From Collinsella sp. AM18-10 (GTDB lineage Bacteria > Actinomycetota > Coriobacteriia > Coriobacteriales > Coriobacteriaceae), in contig NZ_QRJO01000001.1 in NCBI RefSeq assembly GCF_003471585.1, positions 432,232-496,231 of the forward strand: a stretch of 64,000 nucleotides of DNA, written 5' to 3'. The position numbers and the translations under genes are program-made. The notes beneath the pieces are model-generated. The model saw only the letters and a program-made list of their open reading frames with translations, ran no database searches and was not told the DNA's origin. Positions 34,863 through 43,284 of this stretch are shown piece by piece; positions within the stretch are counted from its first letter, which is position 1, and each line of letters starts with the position of its first letter.

Positions 34863-35798
34863 CTAGTGCTCGATCCAGCAGCGCAGGGTCTCGCCGGCCT
34901 GCAGGTGACGCAGATTCTCCGCGGCGATGTCGACGACGTTGTTGAGCGTGGCTGCCAGGTGGAACCAGCCGGAGACGTGCGGCGTGATGAGCATGTTGGG
35001 CGCATCCCACAGGGGGCTTGTCGCGGGCAGCGGTTCGGGGTCGGTGACGTCGACCGCGGCGCCGGCGAGATGTCCCGACTCCAGAACGGCAACCAAGTCA
35101 TCGGTGACCACAAGGTCGCCGCGGCCGCCGTTGGCAAAGAAGGCACCTGGTTTCATCGCGGCAAAGAACTCGGCGTTCGCCAGACCGCGGGTCTCGGGCG
35201 TGCTCGGCATAAAGGATGCGACGATGTCGGCCTCTGCCAGGCGCTCAGGTAGGGCGTCCATGCCGTCCATGTCCTCAAACACAATGGGGTAGACGAGTGG
35301 ATGGCGCTTGATGCCGCGGACGTGCGCGCCCATGCCGCGGCAGAGCGTGGCAAAGTGACCGCCGATATCGCCCGCGCCCAGCACCAGCACGTTGGCGTTT
35401 TTGAGCGAGGTAACTGGCCCCAAATCCTCCCAGCGATGTTCGCGCTGCAAGTCGTGATAGCCGGGCAGGCGCTTCATCATGGAAAGGACCATGGCAAACA
35501 TGTGCTCGCTCACGGCCTGGCCGTAGGCGCCCACCGAGCAAGACAGTTTGGCGTCGGCTGGCACGGTGCCGGCGGCCAAGTAATCGTCATAGCCCGCGGT
35601 CTGTAGTTGCAGCAGCTGGAGGTGCTCGCATGCGGTAAGTAGGGCAGGGTCTATGTTGCCCAAGATCACGTCGGCGTTGGCGACTTGTTCGCGCGTGATA
35701 GCGTCGGCGCTCGTGTAGATAAAGTCCTCGCCCGGAGCGCTCGACTCAAGAATTGCGCGATGGTGGTCGTTGACGGGCAGCAAAACCAAGATGTTCAC
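34863..35798 (-). CDS. D-2-hydroxyacid dehydrogenase, NAD-dependent
   Basis: A 311-residue member of the D-isomer 2-hydroxyacid dehydrogenase family (D-lactate, glycerate or phosphoglycerate dehydrogenase type). The NAD loop is VLGAGDIGGHFA near residue 145; the catalytic Arg sits in NGGRGDLV, the Glu in DVTDPEPLPA and the His in TPHVSGW. The substrate cannot be assigned. The start is a GTG at 35798 with AAAGGA 8 bases upstream; the frame is open further into the REP-like copy f, which is not coding. Confidence 0.88.
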   Translation of the reverse strand: MNILVLLPVNDHHRAILESSAPGEDFIYTSADAITREQVANADVILGNIDPALLTACEHLQLLQLQTAGYDDYLAAGTVPADAKLSCSVGAYGQAVSEHMFAMVLSMMKRLPGYHDLQREHRWEDLGPVTSLKNANVLVLGAGDIGGHFATLCRGMGAHVRGIKRHPLVYPIVFEDMDGMDALPERLAEADIVASFMPSTPETRGLANAEFFAAMKPGAFFANGGRGDLVVTDDLVAVLESGHLAGAAVDVTDPEPLPATSPLWDAPNMLITPHVSGWFHLAATLNNVVDIAAENLRHLQAGETLRCWIEH

Positions 35799-35816
35799 AA
35801 GTAGTCCTTTCCGCTT

Positions 35817-35860
35817 GACCCGCCAAAAAGGGACAGGTTTATTTTGGCGGGTTTTATCAG
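35817..35860 (+). repeat. REP-like palindrome, copy f
   Basis: TTGACCCGCC, AAAAAGGGACAGG, TTTATTTTGGCGGG, TTTTATC. Compared with copy b the arms changed from CCTGCC/GGCAGG to CCCGCC/GGCGGG, a compensatory pair. It lies between map and the dehydrogenase gene. Confidence 0.85.
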
Positions 35861-35873
35861 GCAAAACGTTCAA

Positions 35874-35918
35874 ACAAAAACGCCGGATGCTAGACGAGCG
35901 TGCCCGTCAGCATCCGGC
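35874..35918 (-). terminator. map terminator
   Basis: GCCGGATGCT (35882-35891) pairs with AGCATCCGGC (35909-35918); on the minus strand the stem is followed by a T run. Confidence 0.9.
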
Positions 35919-35928
35919 GCATCCACGG

Positions 35929-36816
35929 CTACCAGCTCAGCAGCTCGTAGCCGTCCTCGGTCACTACGAGCTGTACCTCGCACTGGGCCGAATCGCTGCC
36001 GTCCTTGGTGCGCACACACCAGCCGTCGCCCTTGCTAATCTTGATGTCGGGCGCTCCGGCATTGACCATGGGCTCGATGGTAAAGACCATGCCCGGAGCC
36101 ATGATGGTGTCCACATCGGGCGCCTCGGTGGTAAAGCCTACAAACGGGTCCTCGTGGAACTCCTTGCCAATGCCGTGTCCGCCGTACTCGCGCACCACGC
36201 TAAAACCGGCGTCCTCGACCGTCTTTTGCACGGCCTCGGCCATCACGGACAGCGGTAGCCATGGCTTGACGGCGGCTAGACCCGCTTCCACGCTGGCGCG
36301 AGTGACGTCGACCAGACGCTGGCGCTCGGCAGAGACCTTGCCGATGCAGAACATGCGGCTCGAATCGCTAAAGTAGCCGTCCAAGATCGTGGAGCAGTCT
36401 ACGTTGATGATGTCGCCCTCGTGCAGCACGTCCGTATCGCAGGGAATGCCGTGGCAGACCACATCATTGATCGAGGTGCACACGCTCTTGGGGTAGCCCT
36501 CGTAGTTGAGGTCGGCCGGCGTGCCACCGTGCTCGACGGTGTAGTCGTAGATCATCTGGTCGATCTGGTTGGTGGTCATGCCTGCGGCGATATGCTCGCC
36601 CACATAATCGAGCACGCCCACGTTGATGGCTGCCGAGCGCTTGATGCCCTCGATATCGGCGGGAGTCTTGTAGAGCGTGCGAGGCAGAACCTCCCAGCCT
36701 TCTTCCCACAAGCGCTCGAGGCGCTCATCAAAGGCGCTATGGCATTTCTTGTATTTCTTGCCGCTGCCGCACCAGCAAGCGTCGTTGCGGCCGGGCACGG
36801 GTCCTTTGTCATACAT
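35929..36816 (-). CDS. map: Type I methionine aminopeptidase with N-terminal SEC-C zinc motif
   Basis: This enzyme removes the initiator methionine. The 295 residues start with a SEC-C-type motif (GRNDACWCGSGKKYKKCH) that binds zinc in SecA and some peptidases, then the pita-bread catalytic domain. Metal ligands are in INVDCST, YFSDSSR, GGHGIGKEFHEDP, FTIEPM and the final Glu of SAQCEVQ. The SEC-C extension is a known variant. AAAGGAAG precedes the ATG at 36816. Confidence 0.95.
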   Translation of the reverse strand: MYDKGPVPGRNDACWCGSGKKYKKCHSAFDERLERLWEEGWEVLPRTLYKTPADIEGIKRSAAINVGVLDYVGEHIAAGMTTNQIDQMIYDYTVEHGGTPADLNYEGYPKSVCTSINDVVCHGIPCDTDVLHEGDIINVDCSTILDGYFSDSSRMFCIGKVSAERQRLVDVTRASVEAGLAAVKPWLPLSVMAEAVQKTVEDAGFSVVREYGGHGIGKEFHEDPFVGFTTEAPDVDTIMAPGMVFTIEPMVNAGAPDIKISKGDGWCVRTKDGSDSAQCEVQLVVTEDGYELLSW

Positions 36817-36868
36817 GGCTAACTTCCTTTCATTCGCAGCTAGTATAGCCCACCCACGCGGCCATAAA

Positions 36869-36935
36869 AGTTGCGGTGATATAGTTCCGATTTAAGCGGT
36901 TTAACAGCACAAATAGGAACTATATCACCGCAACT
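36869..36935. repeat. GTTGCGGTGA-ended hairpin, copy 2
   Basis: The arms 36869-36888 and 36916-36935 are a perfect 20-bp inverted repeat. The outer GTTGCGGTGATAT is shared with the copy at 29313; the inner AGTTCC/GGAACT is its own. Confidence 0.75.
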
Positions 36936-36976
36936 GATGGGGCGGGATGGCGGGCACTAGCTGCTGCGTGGTTTTG

Positions 36977-37759
36977 CTAGTAGCTCACCTGGCAGGGAAT
37001 GCCGAGGGCTTGGACGCGCGCGGCAATGGCGTCGAGCACCTCGGGCGCCGCTTTAGCAAGGCCGGCGACCGGTGTCTCGCGCGCCACCGTGTAGATGGTC
37101 GCTTCTTGCGGGCGAATGCGCTCAAGCGACACGAGCCAGGGGGCAACGTACTCCTCGCCGGTGTTGTCGATGGGCTTGCCCTGATACTCACCGGTCAAAA
37201 AGATCGTCTGGATAATAACGTGACCGTCAAAGCTTTCGAACGTCTCAATCTGGTGCTCGACGTCGTAGGGGCCAACAGGCTGGTCGAGCAGCTGGATAAA
37301 CGCCGGGTCGACGGTATCGAGCTTAAGAATGTTGTCGTCGACCATCATGAGCGCATCGTGTACCTGGGGACGGTCGGCGCGTGTGCCGTTGGAGAGCACG
37401 GCGATCTTGGAGTTTGGGGCAAGCTCGTCGCGCAGCGCGACGGCGCCGGCGATGGCCTGCGGAAACTCCGGCGCGGCGGTGGGCTCGCCGTTGCCTGCGA
37501 AGGTGATCACATCGGGGAGCTCGCCCTCGGCTGCCATCTCGCGCAGCTTTGCCTCGAGCGCGTCGAGCACCACGGCAGCCGTGTTATACGGCTCGTGGCA
37601 GGGGCGCTCGGCATTGAGGCCGTTTTCGCAGTAAATGCAGTCGAACGTGCAGATTTTGCCGCTGGCCGGCATCATGTTGACGCCGAGCGAGAGACCAAGG
37701 CGACGGCTGCGAACGGGCCCAAAGATGGGGCTGGCATTCAAAAACGTAGACATAGACAT
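36977..37759 (-). CDS. Radical SAM protein
   Basis: A 260-residue radical SAM protein. The cluster motif is CTFDCIYCENG in the N-terminal part, preceded by FGPVRSRRLGLSLGVNMMP, which resembles the YfkB/Fe-S oxidoreductase group of the family; ITFAGNGEPTAAPEFP is the GGEP-like SAM-binding segment. The reaction is unknown. The ATG at 37759 has GAGGAGC upstream and is preferred over the longer frame to 37867. Confidence 0.88.
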   Translation of the reverse strand: MSMSTFLNASPIFGPVRSRRLGLSLGVNMMPASGKICTFDCIYCENGLNAERPCHEPYNTAAVVLDALEAKLREMAAEGELPDVITFAGNGEPTAAPEFPQAIAGAVALRDELAPNSKIAVLSNGTRADRPQVHDALMMVDDNILKLDTVDPAFIQLLDQPVGPYDVEHQIETFESFDGHVIIQTIFLTGEYQGKPIDNTGEEYVAPWLVSLERIRPQEATIYTVARETPVAGLAKAAPEVLDAIAARVQALGIPCQVSY

Positions 37760-37978
37760 ATGCTCCTCAAGACAATTGTGCCTAAGCATAGCATCGGCTC
37801 CGAAGCAAGGTGCGGGCTCTTGCTTTACAAGTTTCGTTTTTGCACGTCGCTCATTATGCCGTGCCATGAAAAGCCTCAGGTCGGGTACAGTTAATCTGTT
37901 AACAAAGCGTAAAGCAATGCGGGTCTATCCAACCGTACTGACGGGCAACTGGATGGGCATTGACGATGGGAACACAGT

Positions 37979-38776
37979 ATGGATTTTACGGTTGAGAATG
38001 CGGGCACCACGATCGCCTGTCGCGAGTATGCCGGCCCGGTTGTATCGTCCGATACGCCCGCCTTGGTGTGCGTGCACGGCGCCTGCGTCGACGGCGTCTT
38101 CTTTGACGCCATCGCCCGCGAGCTCGCCTGTGACTACCGCGTCATTGCCTACGATCGCCGCGGTTGCGGCGAGAGCGGCGACGCTGCAGACGGACGCTAC
38201 GACCTCGCCGCCCAAGCCGCCGACCTGCAGGCCGTTATTGAGCATATCGGCGCTCCGGCAAACGTGCTCGCGCACAGTGCCGGTACGCTGGTGACCCTGG
38301 AGCTTCTCCGTGCAAACCCCGCCATAATCTCGCGTGCGATTCTGCATGAACCCGCCGTGACGGATGATGGTGCCGGCCTGGGCGCGGCCCCAGTTTTGCT
38401 CGAGATGATCGCCGCGGGAAAGGTCTCCAGGGCATTACGGGCCTTCCTGGGCGCCATCGGCGATTCGGACCCTGAGGCCCCCAAGTTAACCGAGGCAGAA
38501 GCCAAGTATGCCCTGCGCAACGGCCGCAGTTTCATGGCGAACGAATACGGGATTACTATGACCTGCGTTCCCGATTGGGATAGCGTTCGCGCGTCAAAAA
38601 CGGTGGCCGCCGTGCTCCTGGGCGAGCTCTCGATTGGCACGCCCCGCGAGGCTGGCACGCGAGCGGCTGCCGAATATCTCGATTGCCCTCTCGTGACGAT
38701 CCCGGGCGCGCATAACGGTCTGCGCGATCGCCCGGCAGCGGCTGCCCGGGCTGTCCGTGGCATCCTGGGGCTCTAA
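37979..38776 (+). CDS. Alpha/beta-fold hydrolase
   Basis: A 265-residue hydrolase. VCVHGACVDGVFF carries the oxyanion-hole HG, YDRRGCGES follows, the nucleophile is in LAHSAGT near residue 100, and the likely catalytic His is in PGAHNG near 240. The substrate is unknown; the family covers esterases, lactonases and peptidases. It stands alone; a modest GATGGGAA precedes the ATG. Confidence 0.86.
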   Translation: MDFTVENAGTTIACREYAGPVVSSDTPALVCVHGACVDGVFFDAIARELACDYRVIAYDRRGCGESGDAADGRYDLAAQAADLQAVIEHIGAPANVLAHSAGTLVTLELLRANPAIISRAILHEPAVTDDGAGLGAAPVLLEMIAAGKVSRALRAFLGAIGDSDPEAPKLTEAEAKYALRNGRSFMANEYGITMTCVPDWDSVRASKTVAAVLLGELSIGTPREAGTRAAAEYLDCPLVTIPGAHNGLRDRPAAAARAVRGILGL

Positions 38777-38987
38777 CACCCGCAATGGCCAAAGCAGGCT
38801 TCACCCGCAAACGTTTCGGCCGTGTTAACAAATGTGCTCAAAACCTCACGTCTGCGACTTCAATCGCGCCGCCTGCCAACTCATAAAAATGTAACAGCAT
38901 TCACGTACTTACCTGCATCGACAAGGTGTTACCCTTGTAGCATTTGGAACCCACCGCTACCATGCGAAACTATCGAAAGGGCCCCAT

Positions 38988-40868
38988 ATGCTCAATAATC
39001 ACGAGGTCAATCTAACCGACGAGGAGGCTGCCGCTGAGGTCGCCCGTGTCGCGAAGACCTACCCCGTGGTGCGTTTGCTGTCGGCCGATCAGATTAAGAG
39101 GGAGCCTAACTGCTTGCTCGCCGGCGATCGCTGCCCTTGTCTGCGTCAGTCGAGTCTTGAGGCCTTGGCAGACTCCGATGAGGTGTCGGAGCAGCTGCTC
39201 AATGATGGTACTGAGTACCGCGCTCGCCTGCGCCCTCTGAAGGTCGAGGGCGAGCCTCATGTCCTGCTGATGGTGCGTCCGATCGATGAGCAAGAGGCCG
39301 CAGAAGAGGACCTTGTCTACACCGACGTGCTGACGAGTGTGCGCAATCGCCGATATTACGAGGAAAAGCTCCGAAGCGTCCGCATGAATGCCGGCGTTGC
39401 GATGATCGACCTTGATGATTTTAGGGTCTTCAACGATACCTGTGGCCGTCATGCCGGCGACCTTGCGCTCGGTGCTGTGGCGACAGCCATGCGCAGCGGA
39501 ATCCGTTCGACTGACGAGCTTGTGCGCTATGGCTGCGACAAGTTTGTGGTTGTCATGCCCAATATTCCCTCCGATGACTTCACCCGTCGCCTGCATCAGG
39601 TGTCCGATGCCGTTCGTTCCACGATTATTCCGGGCCATGAGTACGTGAGCTTGACGGCATGTGTTGGTGGTGTTCGCATTCATGGCGAGACGGTCGATGA
39701 GGGCGTTGGCCGCGCTGTCCAGTTATTGAGCCGCGCTAAGGCAAAAGCCGGTACGGTCGTGACCGACGCCGATTCCATCGAGGCTTTCCAAAGCGAAAAG
39801 CCTTTGGTGCTTATTGTCGATGACTCCGAGATGAACCGAGTCATTCTCAACGAGATGCTCAAGGACGAGTATTGCATCCTCGAGGCCGACAACGGTCGTA
39901 CGGCACTCGACATGGTCGACCGCTATGGCGATGAGTTGTCGCTCGTGCTGCTGGATATTGTCATGCCGGGCATAAGCGGCTTTGAGGTGCTGGCCGATCT
40001 TTCGCGCCGATCGGGCATCGACAATCTGCCTGTCATCATGATTTCGAGTGAAGATTCCGATGATATGGTTCTGCGCGCGTACGAGCTGGGCGCCTCAGAC
40101 TATATCAACCGCCCGTTTGACTCCCGTATCGTGCGCCGCCGCGTAAACAACACCATCCGCCTGTACGCCAAACAGCGCCGCCTGACGAGCCTGCTGTCCC
40201 AGCAGTACAACGAGCGCGTCAAGAACAGTCGCATGCTCATCGACATCATGGCTGGCGTCATGGAGCTTCGCAACGGCGAGAGCGGCAGGCACGTTACGAA
40301 CATCGAGAAGCTGACCGAGCTGCTGCTTGGCTGTCTGGTCCAGCGTAGCGGCACGATTTTCCTCGACAATGAGGAACGCTCCACGATCGCCCTGGCTTCG
40401 GCGCTGCACGATATCGGCAAGATGTCGATTGACGATGCGATTCTCAACAAGCCCGGACGCCTTACGCCCGAGGAATTCGAGATTATGAAGACGCATACCA
40501 CGATCGGCGCCGATATGCTGCTTGAGCTGGGTAGCCATCACGCCGGCAATGCGCTTATGGAATATGCGTACCAGATTGCGCGTTGGCATCACGAGCGCTG
40601 GGACGGCAAGGGTTATCCCGATGGCCTCAAGGGCGACGATATCCCCATCGCCGCGCAGGTGGTTTCGGTGGCCGACGTGTACGATGCACTGACGAGTGTG
40701 CGCGTGTACAAGGACGCTATCCCGCACGAGGAGGCAATCCAGATGATCCTGGACGGTAAGTGCGGCACCTTTAACCCGCTGCTGCTCGATTGCCTGCTCG
40801 AGGTGCAAGACCAAATTGCCGAGACGTTGGCACGCCCCGCCGACGTCGTCGCGTTTCCCACGATTTAG
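38988..40868 (+). CDS. Degenerate GGDEF - receiver - HD-GYP signalling protein
   Basis: A 626-residue three-domain protein. Residues ~110-265 are a GGDEF-like domain (DVLTSVRNRRYYEE, IDLDDFRVFND) whose active loop reads GCDKF near 181 instead of GGDEF, so cyclase activity is doubtful. Residues ~273-390 are a response receiver with the phospho-acceptor Asp in LVLLDIVMPG near 323. Residues ~420-605 are HD-GYP: LHDIGKMSIDD near 472 and HHERWDGKGYPDGL near 540, so cyclic-di-GMP hydrolysis is likely. An Hpt protein follows, suggesting input by phosphorelay. The order GGDEF-REC-HD-GYP is unusual; REC normally leads. Confidence 0.9.
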   Translation: MLNNHEVNLTDEEAAAEVARVAKTYPVVRLLSADQIKREPNCLLAGDRCPCLRQSSLEALADSDEVSEQLLNDGTEYRARLRPLKVEGEPHVLLMVRPIDEQEAAEEDLVYTDVLTSVRNRRYYEEKLRSVRMNAGVAMIDLDDFRVFNDTCGRHAGDLALGAVATAMRSGIRSTDELVRYGCDKFVVVMPNIPSDDFTRRLHQVSDAVRSTIIPGHEYVSLTACVGGVRIHGETVDEGVGRAVQLLSRAKAKAGTVVTDADSIEAFQSEKPLVLIVDDSEMNRVILNEMLKDEYCILEADNGRTALDMVDRYGDELSLVLLDIVMPGISGFEVLADLSRRSGIDNLPVIMISSEDSDDMVLRAYELGASDYINRPFDSRIVRRRVNNTIRLYAKQRRLTSLLSQQYNERVKNSRMLIDIMAGVMELRNGESGRHVTNIEKLTELLLGCLVQRSGTIFLDNEERSTIALASALHDIGKMSIDDAILNKPGRLTPEEFEIMKTHTTIGADMLLELGSHHAGNALMEYAYQIARWHHERWDGKGYPDGLKGDDIPIAAQVVSVADVYDALTSVRVYKDAIPHEEAIQMILDGKCGTFNPLLLDCLLEVQDQIAETLARPADVVAFPTI

Positions 40869-40892
40869 TTTGACCAAAGGAGTTTTTAATCC

Positions 40893-41249
40893 ATGATTTC
40901 CATGCGTGAGGCGTATGAGAAGATCGGCGCTAATTATGACGATGCGTGCGCTCGGCTGATGGGCGAGGAAATGCTTGCCCGCTTTGCCCTCAAGTTTTTG
41001 GATGACGAGAGCATGGACAAGCTGGAGGCTGCCATGGCGGCAGGAGACGCCAAGGAAGCGTTTATGGCAGCACACACGCTCAAGGGCGTGAGCCAGAACT
41101 TGGGATTCGATAATCTGTACGAGCCGGCGGTTGTGGTGACCGAAGCACTGCGCGGCGCCGATGCCGTTGACGGCGCTCGCGAGGGAATGCATGCGTTGCA
41201 GCAGCAATATGCGGCTACGATGTCGGCCTTGCGCGAGGCGGCCGAGTAA
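40893..41249 (+). CDS. Hpt domain histidine phosphotransfer protein
   Basis: A 118-residue four-helix Hpt protein. The phospho-accepting His is in AAHTLKGVSQNLG near residue 60. It lies 24 bases after the GGDEF-REC-HD-GYP gene with its own SD (AAAGGAG), and probably passes phosphate to or from the receiver domain of that protein. No sensor kinase is adjacent. Confidence 0.92.
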   Translation: MISMREAYEKIGANYDDACARLMGEEMLARFALKFLDDESMDKLEAAMAAGDAKEAFMAAHTLKGVSQNLGFDNLYEPAVVVTEALRGADAVDGAREGMHALQQQYAATMSALREAAE

Positions 41250-41273
41250 GAGCTCGCGAGCTTTGATGACTAT

Positions 41274-41337
41274 GAGAGTGGATAATCTCCCGTTTTAGGC
41301 CCGGTGGCGGCCTCAAAGTGGGAGATTATCCACTCTC
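41274..41337. repeat. Perfect 18-bp palindrome after the Hpt gene
   Basis: GAGAGTGGATAATCTCCC (41274-41291) and its reverse complement (41320-41337) enclose a second stem (TTTAGGCC/GGCCTCAAA). There is no T run on the plus strand. A further partial ATCCACTCTC lies at 41358-41367. It could be a terminator-like structure or a mobile palindrome. Confidence 0.7.
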
Positions 41338-41425
41338 GTTCGATACGTGTCCAAAAATCCACTCTCACCCCTTCTGATTAGTGAATTGCCTATGCACACT
41401 GTCGGGGCTTTCCGCATGCAATCCA

Positions 41426-41459
41426 TATCGTTGTTCGATAAACTGTTCGAATAACGATA
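41426..41459. promoter_or_regulatory. Dyad upstream of the DUF2975/HTH pair
   Basis: TATCGTTGTTCGA (41426-41438) and TCGAATAACGATA (41447-41459) form a 13-bp dyad with one mismatch, 20 bases before the DUF2975 gene. A related pattern (TTATCGAAAAAC, AACGATAA) lies before the ABC genes near 42470-42507, so the HTH protein may bind both. Confidence 0.5.
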
Positions 41460-41479
41460 GAGTCGATGAGGGTGAGTGT

Positions 41480-42040
41480 ATGTCCAACAGCGTTCAGCGT
41501 ATGGCCAAGGCGGGCGAAAATATCAGGAAGTTCGGTTTTTGCATGGCAGCCGTTTTTGCAGGGATGCTTGTCGCTTTTGCCGCGTTGGTTGTTTACGTGA
41601 TCTGGTATGCGGTTACAAACGTTGCTTCTGTCGATTCTTTCGGTGTCGTGACGCTTCTCGATGGCGGGTGCATCGTTATCCCAAGCGGACTGTGCCTGGC
41701 GCTCGTCGTGGGTATTTCGCTTGTCGTTTTGTGCGGGATCAGCCGTAACATCTCTCGGGGCGTCTCGCCCTTTACCAAGACGCATGTGCGGCTTATCCGT
41801 GTTCTCGCGCTTGCCTTTGCTGTTAACGCCGCGGTTTCGCTTGTTGGTGCCTATGGATCGGTCAATCTCACCATTGGCGGACTGGAGCTTTACATCGTGC
41901 CTCATTCCTTTGTTATTGAGATTTGCCAAGGCGCTACCTTTGATGCGGGGTCGTTTATCGGCGCAGTTGTCTGTTTGTTTATCTCGGCGATTTGGAGTTA
42001 TGCCTCGCTGCTCCAAGAGCAGTCTGACGAGCTTGTGTAG
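41480..42040 (+). CDS. DUF2975 membrane protein
   Basis: A 186-residue protein with four membrane helices (about 20-45, 65-90, 110-130, 155-175). The ISRNISRGVSPFTKTHVRLIRVLALAF stretch between helices 2 and 3 is the DUF2975 mark. In many Gram-positives such proteins come with a small HTH regulator, as here, 8 bases downstream. The function is unknown. The ATG at 41480 follows a modest GGGTGAGTG site. Confidence 0.85.
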   Translation: MSNSVQRMAKAGENIRKFGFCMAAVFAGMLVAFAALVVYVIWYAVTNVASVDSFGVVTLLDGGCIVIPSGLCLALVVGISLVVLCGISRNISRGVSPFTKTHVRLIRVLALAFAVNAAVSLVGAYGSVNLTIGGLELYIVPHSFVIEICQGATFDAGSFIGAVVCLFISAIWSYASLLQEQSDELV

Positions 42041-42048
42041 GAGGAAAC

Positions 42049-42378
42049 ATGAGCTATCTCATCATCGAGCTTGAGACGCAGCTGCTTAAGACCGGAAAGA
42101 CCAGTGCTGATCTGATTCGAGCGACGGGGCATACTCCGGCTAATATTTCAAAGCTTAGAAACGGAAAGATAAAAGCTATTCGCCTAAAGACGCTCCTCGA
42201 TATCTGTGATGAGCTTGATTGTCAACCGGGAGATATTATTCAGCGCGTGAGCGAGAAAGAGCTTGAGGAGCTTATTGTCGAGCGTGCAAAAAACGTTGTG
42301 AGGCAGATGCGGGATGGCGGAGGCAATGAGGCATCGCTTCCGACATCAGTCTTTGCTGTCGATTTGAGCGACGAGTAG
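42049..42378 (+). CDS. Small XRE-family HTH regulator
   Basis: A 109-residue DNA-binding protein. The HTH (DLIRATGHTPANISKLRNGKIKAIRLKTLLDICDELDCQPGDII) fills the first two thirds; a short charged tail follows. It is paired with the DUF2975 gene, has a GGAGG site, and is followed by a terminator. It may control the pair and the ABC genes downstream. Confidence 0.88.
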   Translation: MSYLIIELETQLLKTGKTSADLIRATGHTPANISKLRNGKIKAIRLKTLLDICDELDCQPGDIIQRVSEKELEELIVERAKNVVRQMRDGGGNEASLPTSVFAVDLSDE

Positions 42379-42418
42379 CTTAAGGCGAACAACTAAAACG
42401 AAATATCAGCGTGAAGGG

Positions 42419-42447
42419 ACCCGTGTCTAACACGGGTTCTTTCTTTT
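42419..42447 (+). terminator. Terminator after the HTH gene
   Basis: ACCCGTGT (42419-42426) pairs with ACACGGGT (42430-42437), followed by TCTTTCTTTT. Confidence 0.9.
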
Positions 42448-42522
42448 AGATTATCTTGACAAATATGAGTTATCGAAAAACAATAACAACTATGGAAAAC
42501 GATAAAGTAAAGAAGGAACGAT

Positions 42523-43284
42523 ATGAGCGGTTTTGCTATCAAGCGGAACGGGAGGCCAATGAACGCATCAACGATAAGGCTATCAAGGGTGTCAAAGCGC
42601 TACGGGAAACGGCGCGTTTTGCATGACGTTTCCTTCGAGGTGGATCAGTCTGAGCTTTGCGCCCTTGTTGGTGCAAACGGGGCGGGCAAAAGCACGCTTA
42701 TTAAAATAGTGCTGGGCCTCTGTGAGCCATCGTCGGGGAGCGTGGAGCTCTTCGGAGGCAAATCAAAAAAAGAGCTTAGCCTGATGCGGACGCGTGTCGG
42801 CTATGTACCAGATTCCAGTGGAGCATACCAATCTCTCAGTGCGGTTGAGAATCTTCAAATCCGATGTGCGGAATGGGGGCTTGATGAGAAGCGTGAGATT
42901 CCTCGCGTTTTGAGCCTAGTCGGGCTGGATGCCGATGAGAAAAAGAGCGTGAGCAGTTTTTCTCTGGGAATGAAACGGCGGCTGGATATAGCTACAGCTT
43001 TGTTGGGTGACACTGATCTGCTTATTTTTGATGAGCCAGCAAACGGGTTGGACCCGCTGGGCATCGAGAGTATATGGGCCCTTATCGGTCGATTGAATCG
43101 AGAGCAGGGTAAGACCATGCTCATCTCTAGTCATGATTTGGATGAGCTGGCATCGGTTGCAACAAGCTGCCTGTTTCTTCATGACGGCGAACTGCTGAAA
43201 AAGGAATCGATGGACGTCATAAGGGATGAGGCGTCGTCCTTAAAAGAGTATTACAGGCGCTTGATGAAGGCGGTCTCGCTATGA
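42523..43284 (+). CDS. ABC-2 type transporter ATP-binding protein
   Basis: A 253-residue ATPase with Walker A GANGAGKST near residue 51, signature FSLGMKRRLDIATALL, Walker B LLIFDEPANGLDP and H-loop ISSHDL. The signature type and the two permeases that follow match transporters of the antibiotic or lantibiotic self-protection group, but no biosynthesis genes are near. The next gene overlaps by 4 bases (ATGA). The G+C of 42500-44900 is lower than its surroundings, which may reflect transfer. Confidence 0.9.
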   Translation: MSGFAIKRNGRPMNASTIRLSRVSKRYGKRRVLHDVSFEVDQSELCALVGANGAGKSTLIKIVLGLCEPSSGSVELFGGKSKKELSLMRTRVGYVPDSSGAYQSLSAVENLQIRCAEWGLDEKREIPRVLSLVGLDADEKKSVSSFSLGMKRRLDIATALLGDTDLLIFDEPANGLDPLGIESIWALIGRLNREQGKTMLISSHDLDELASVATSCLFLHDGELLKKESMDVIRDEASSLKEYYRRLMKAVSL

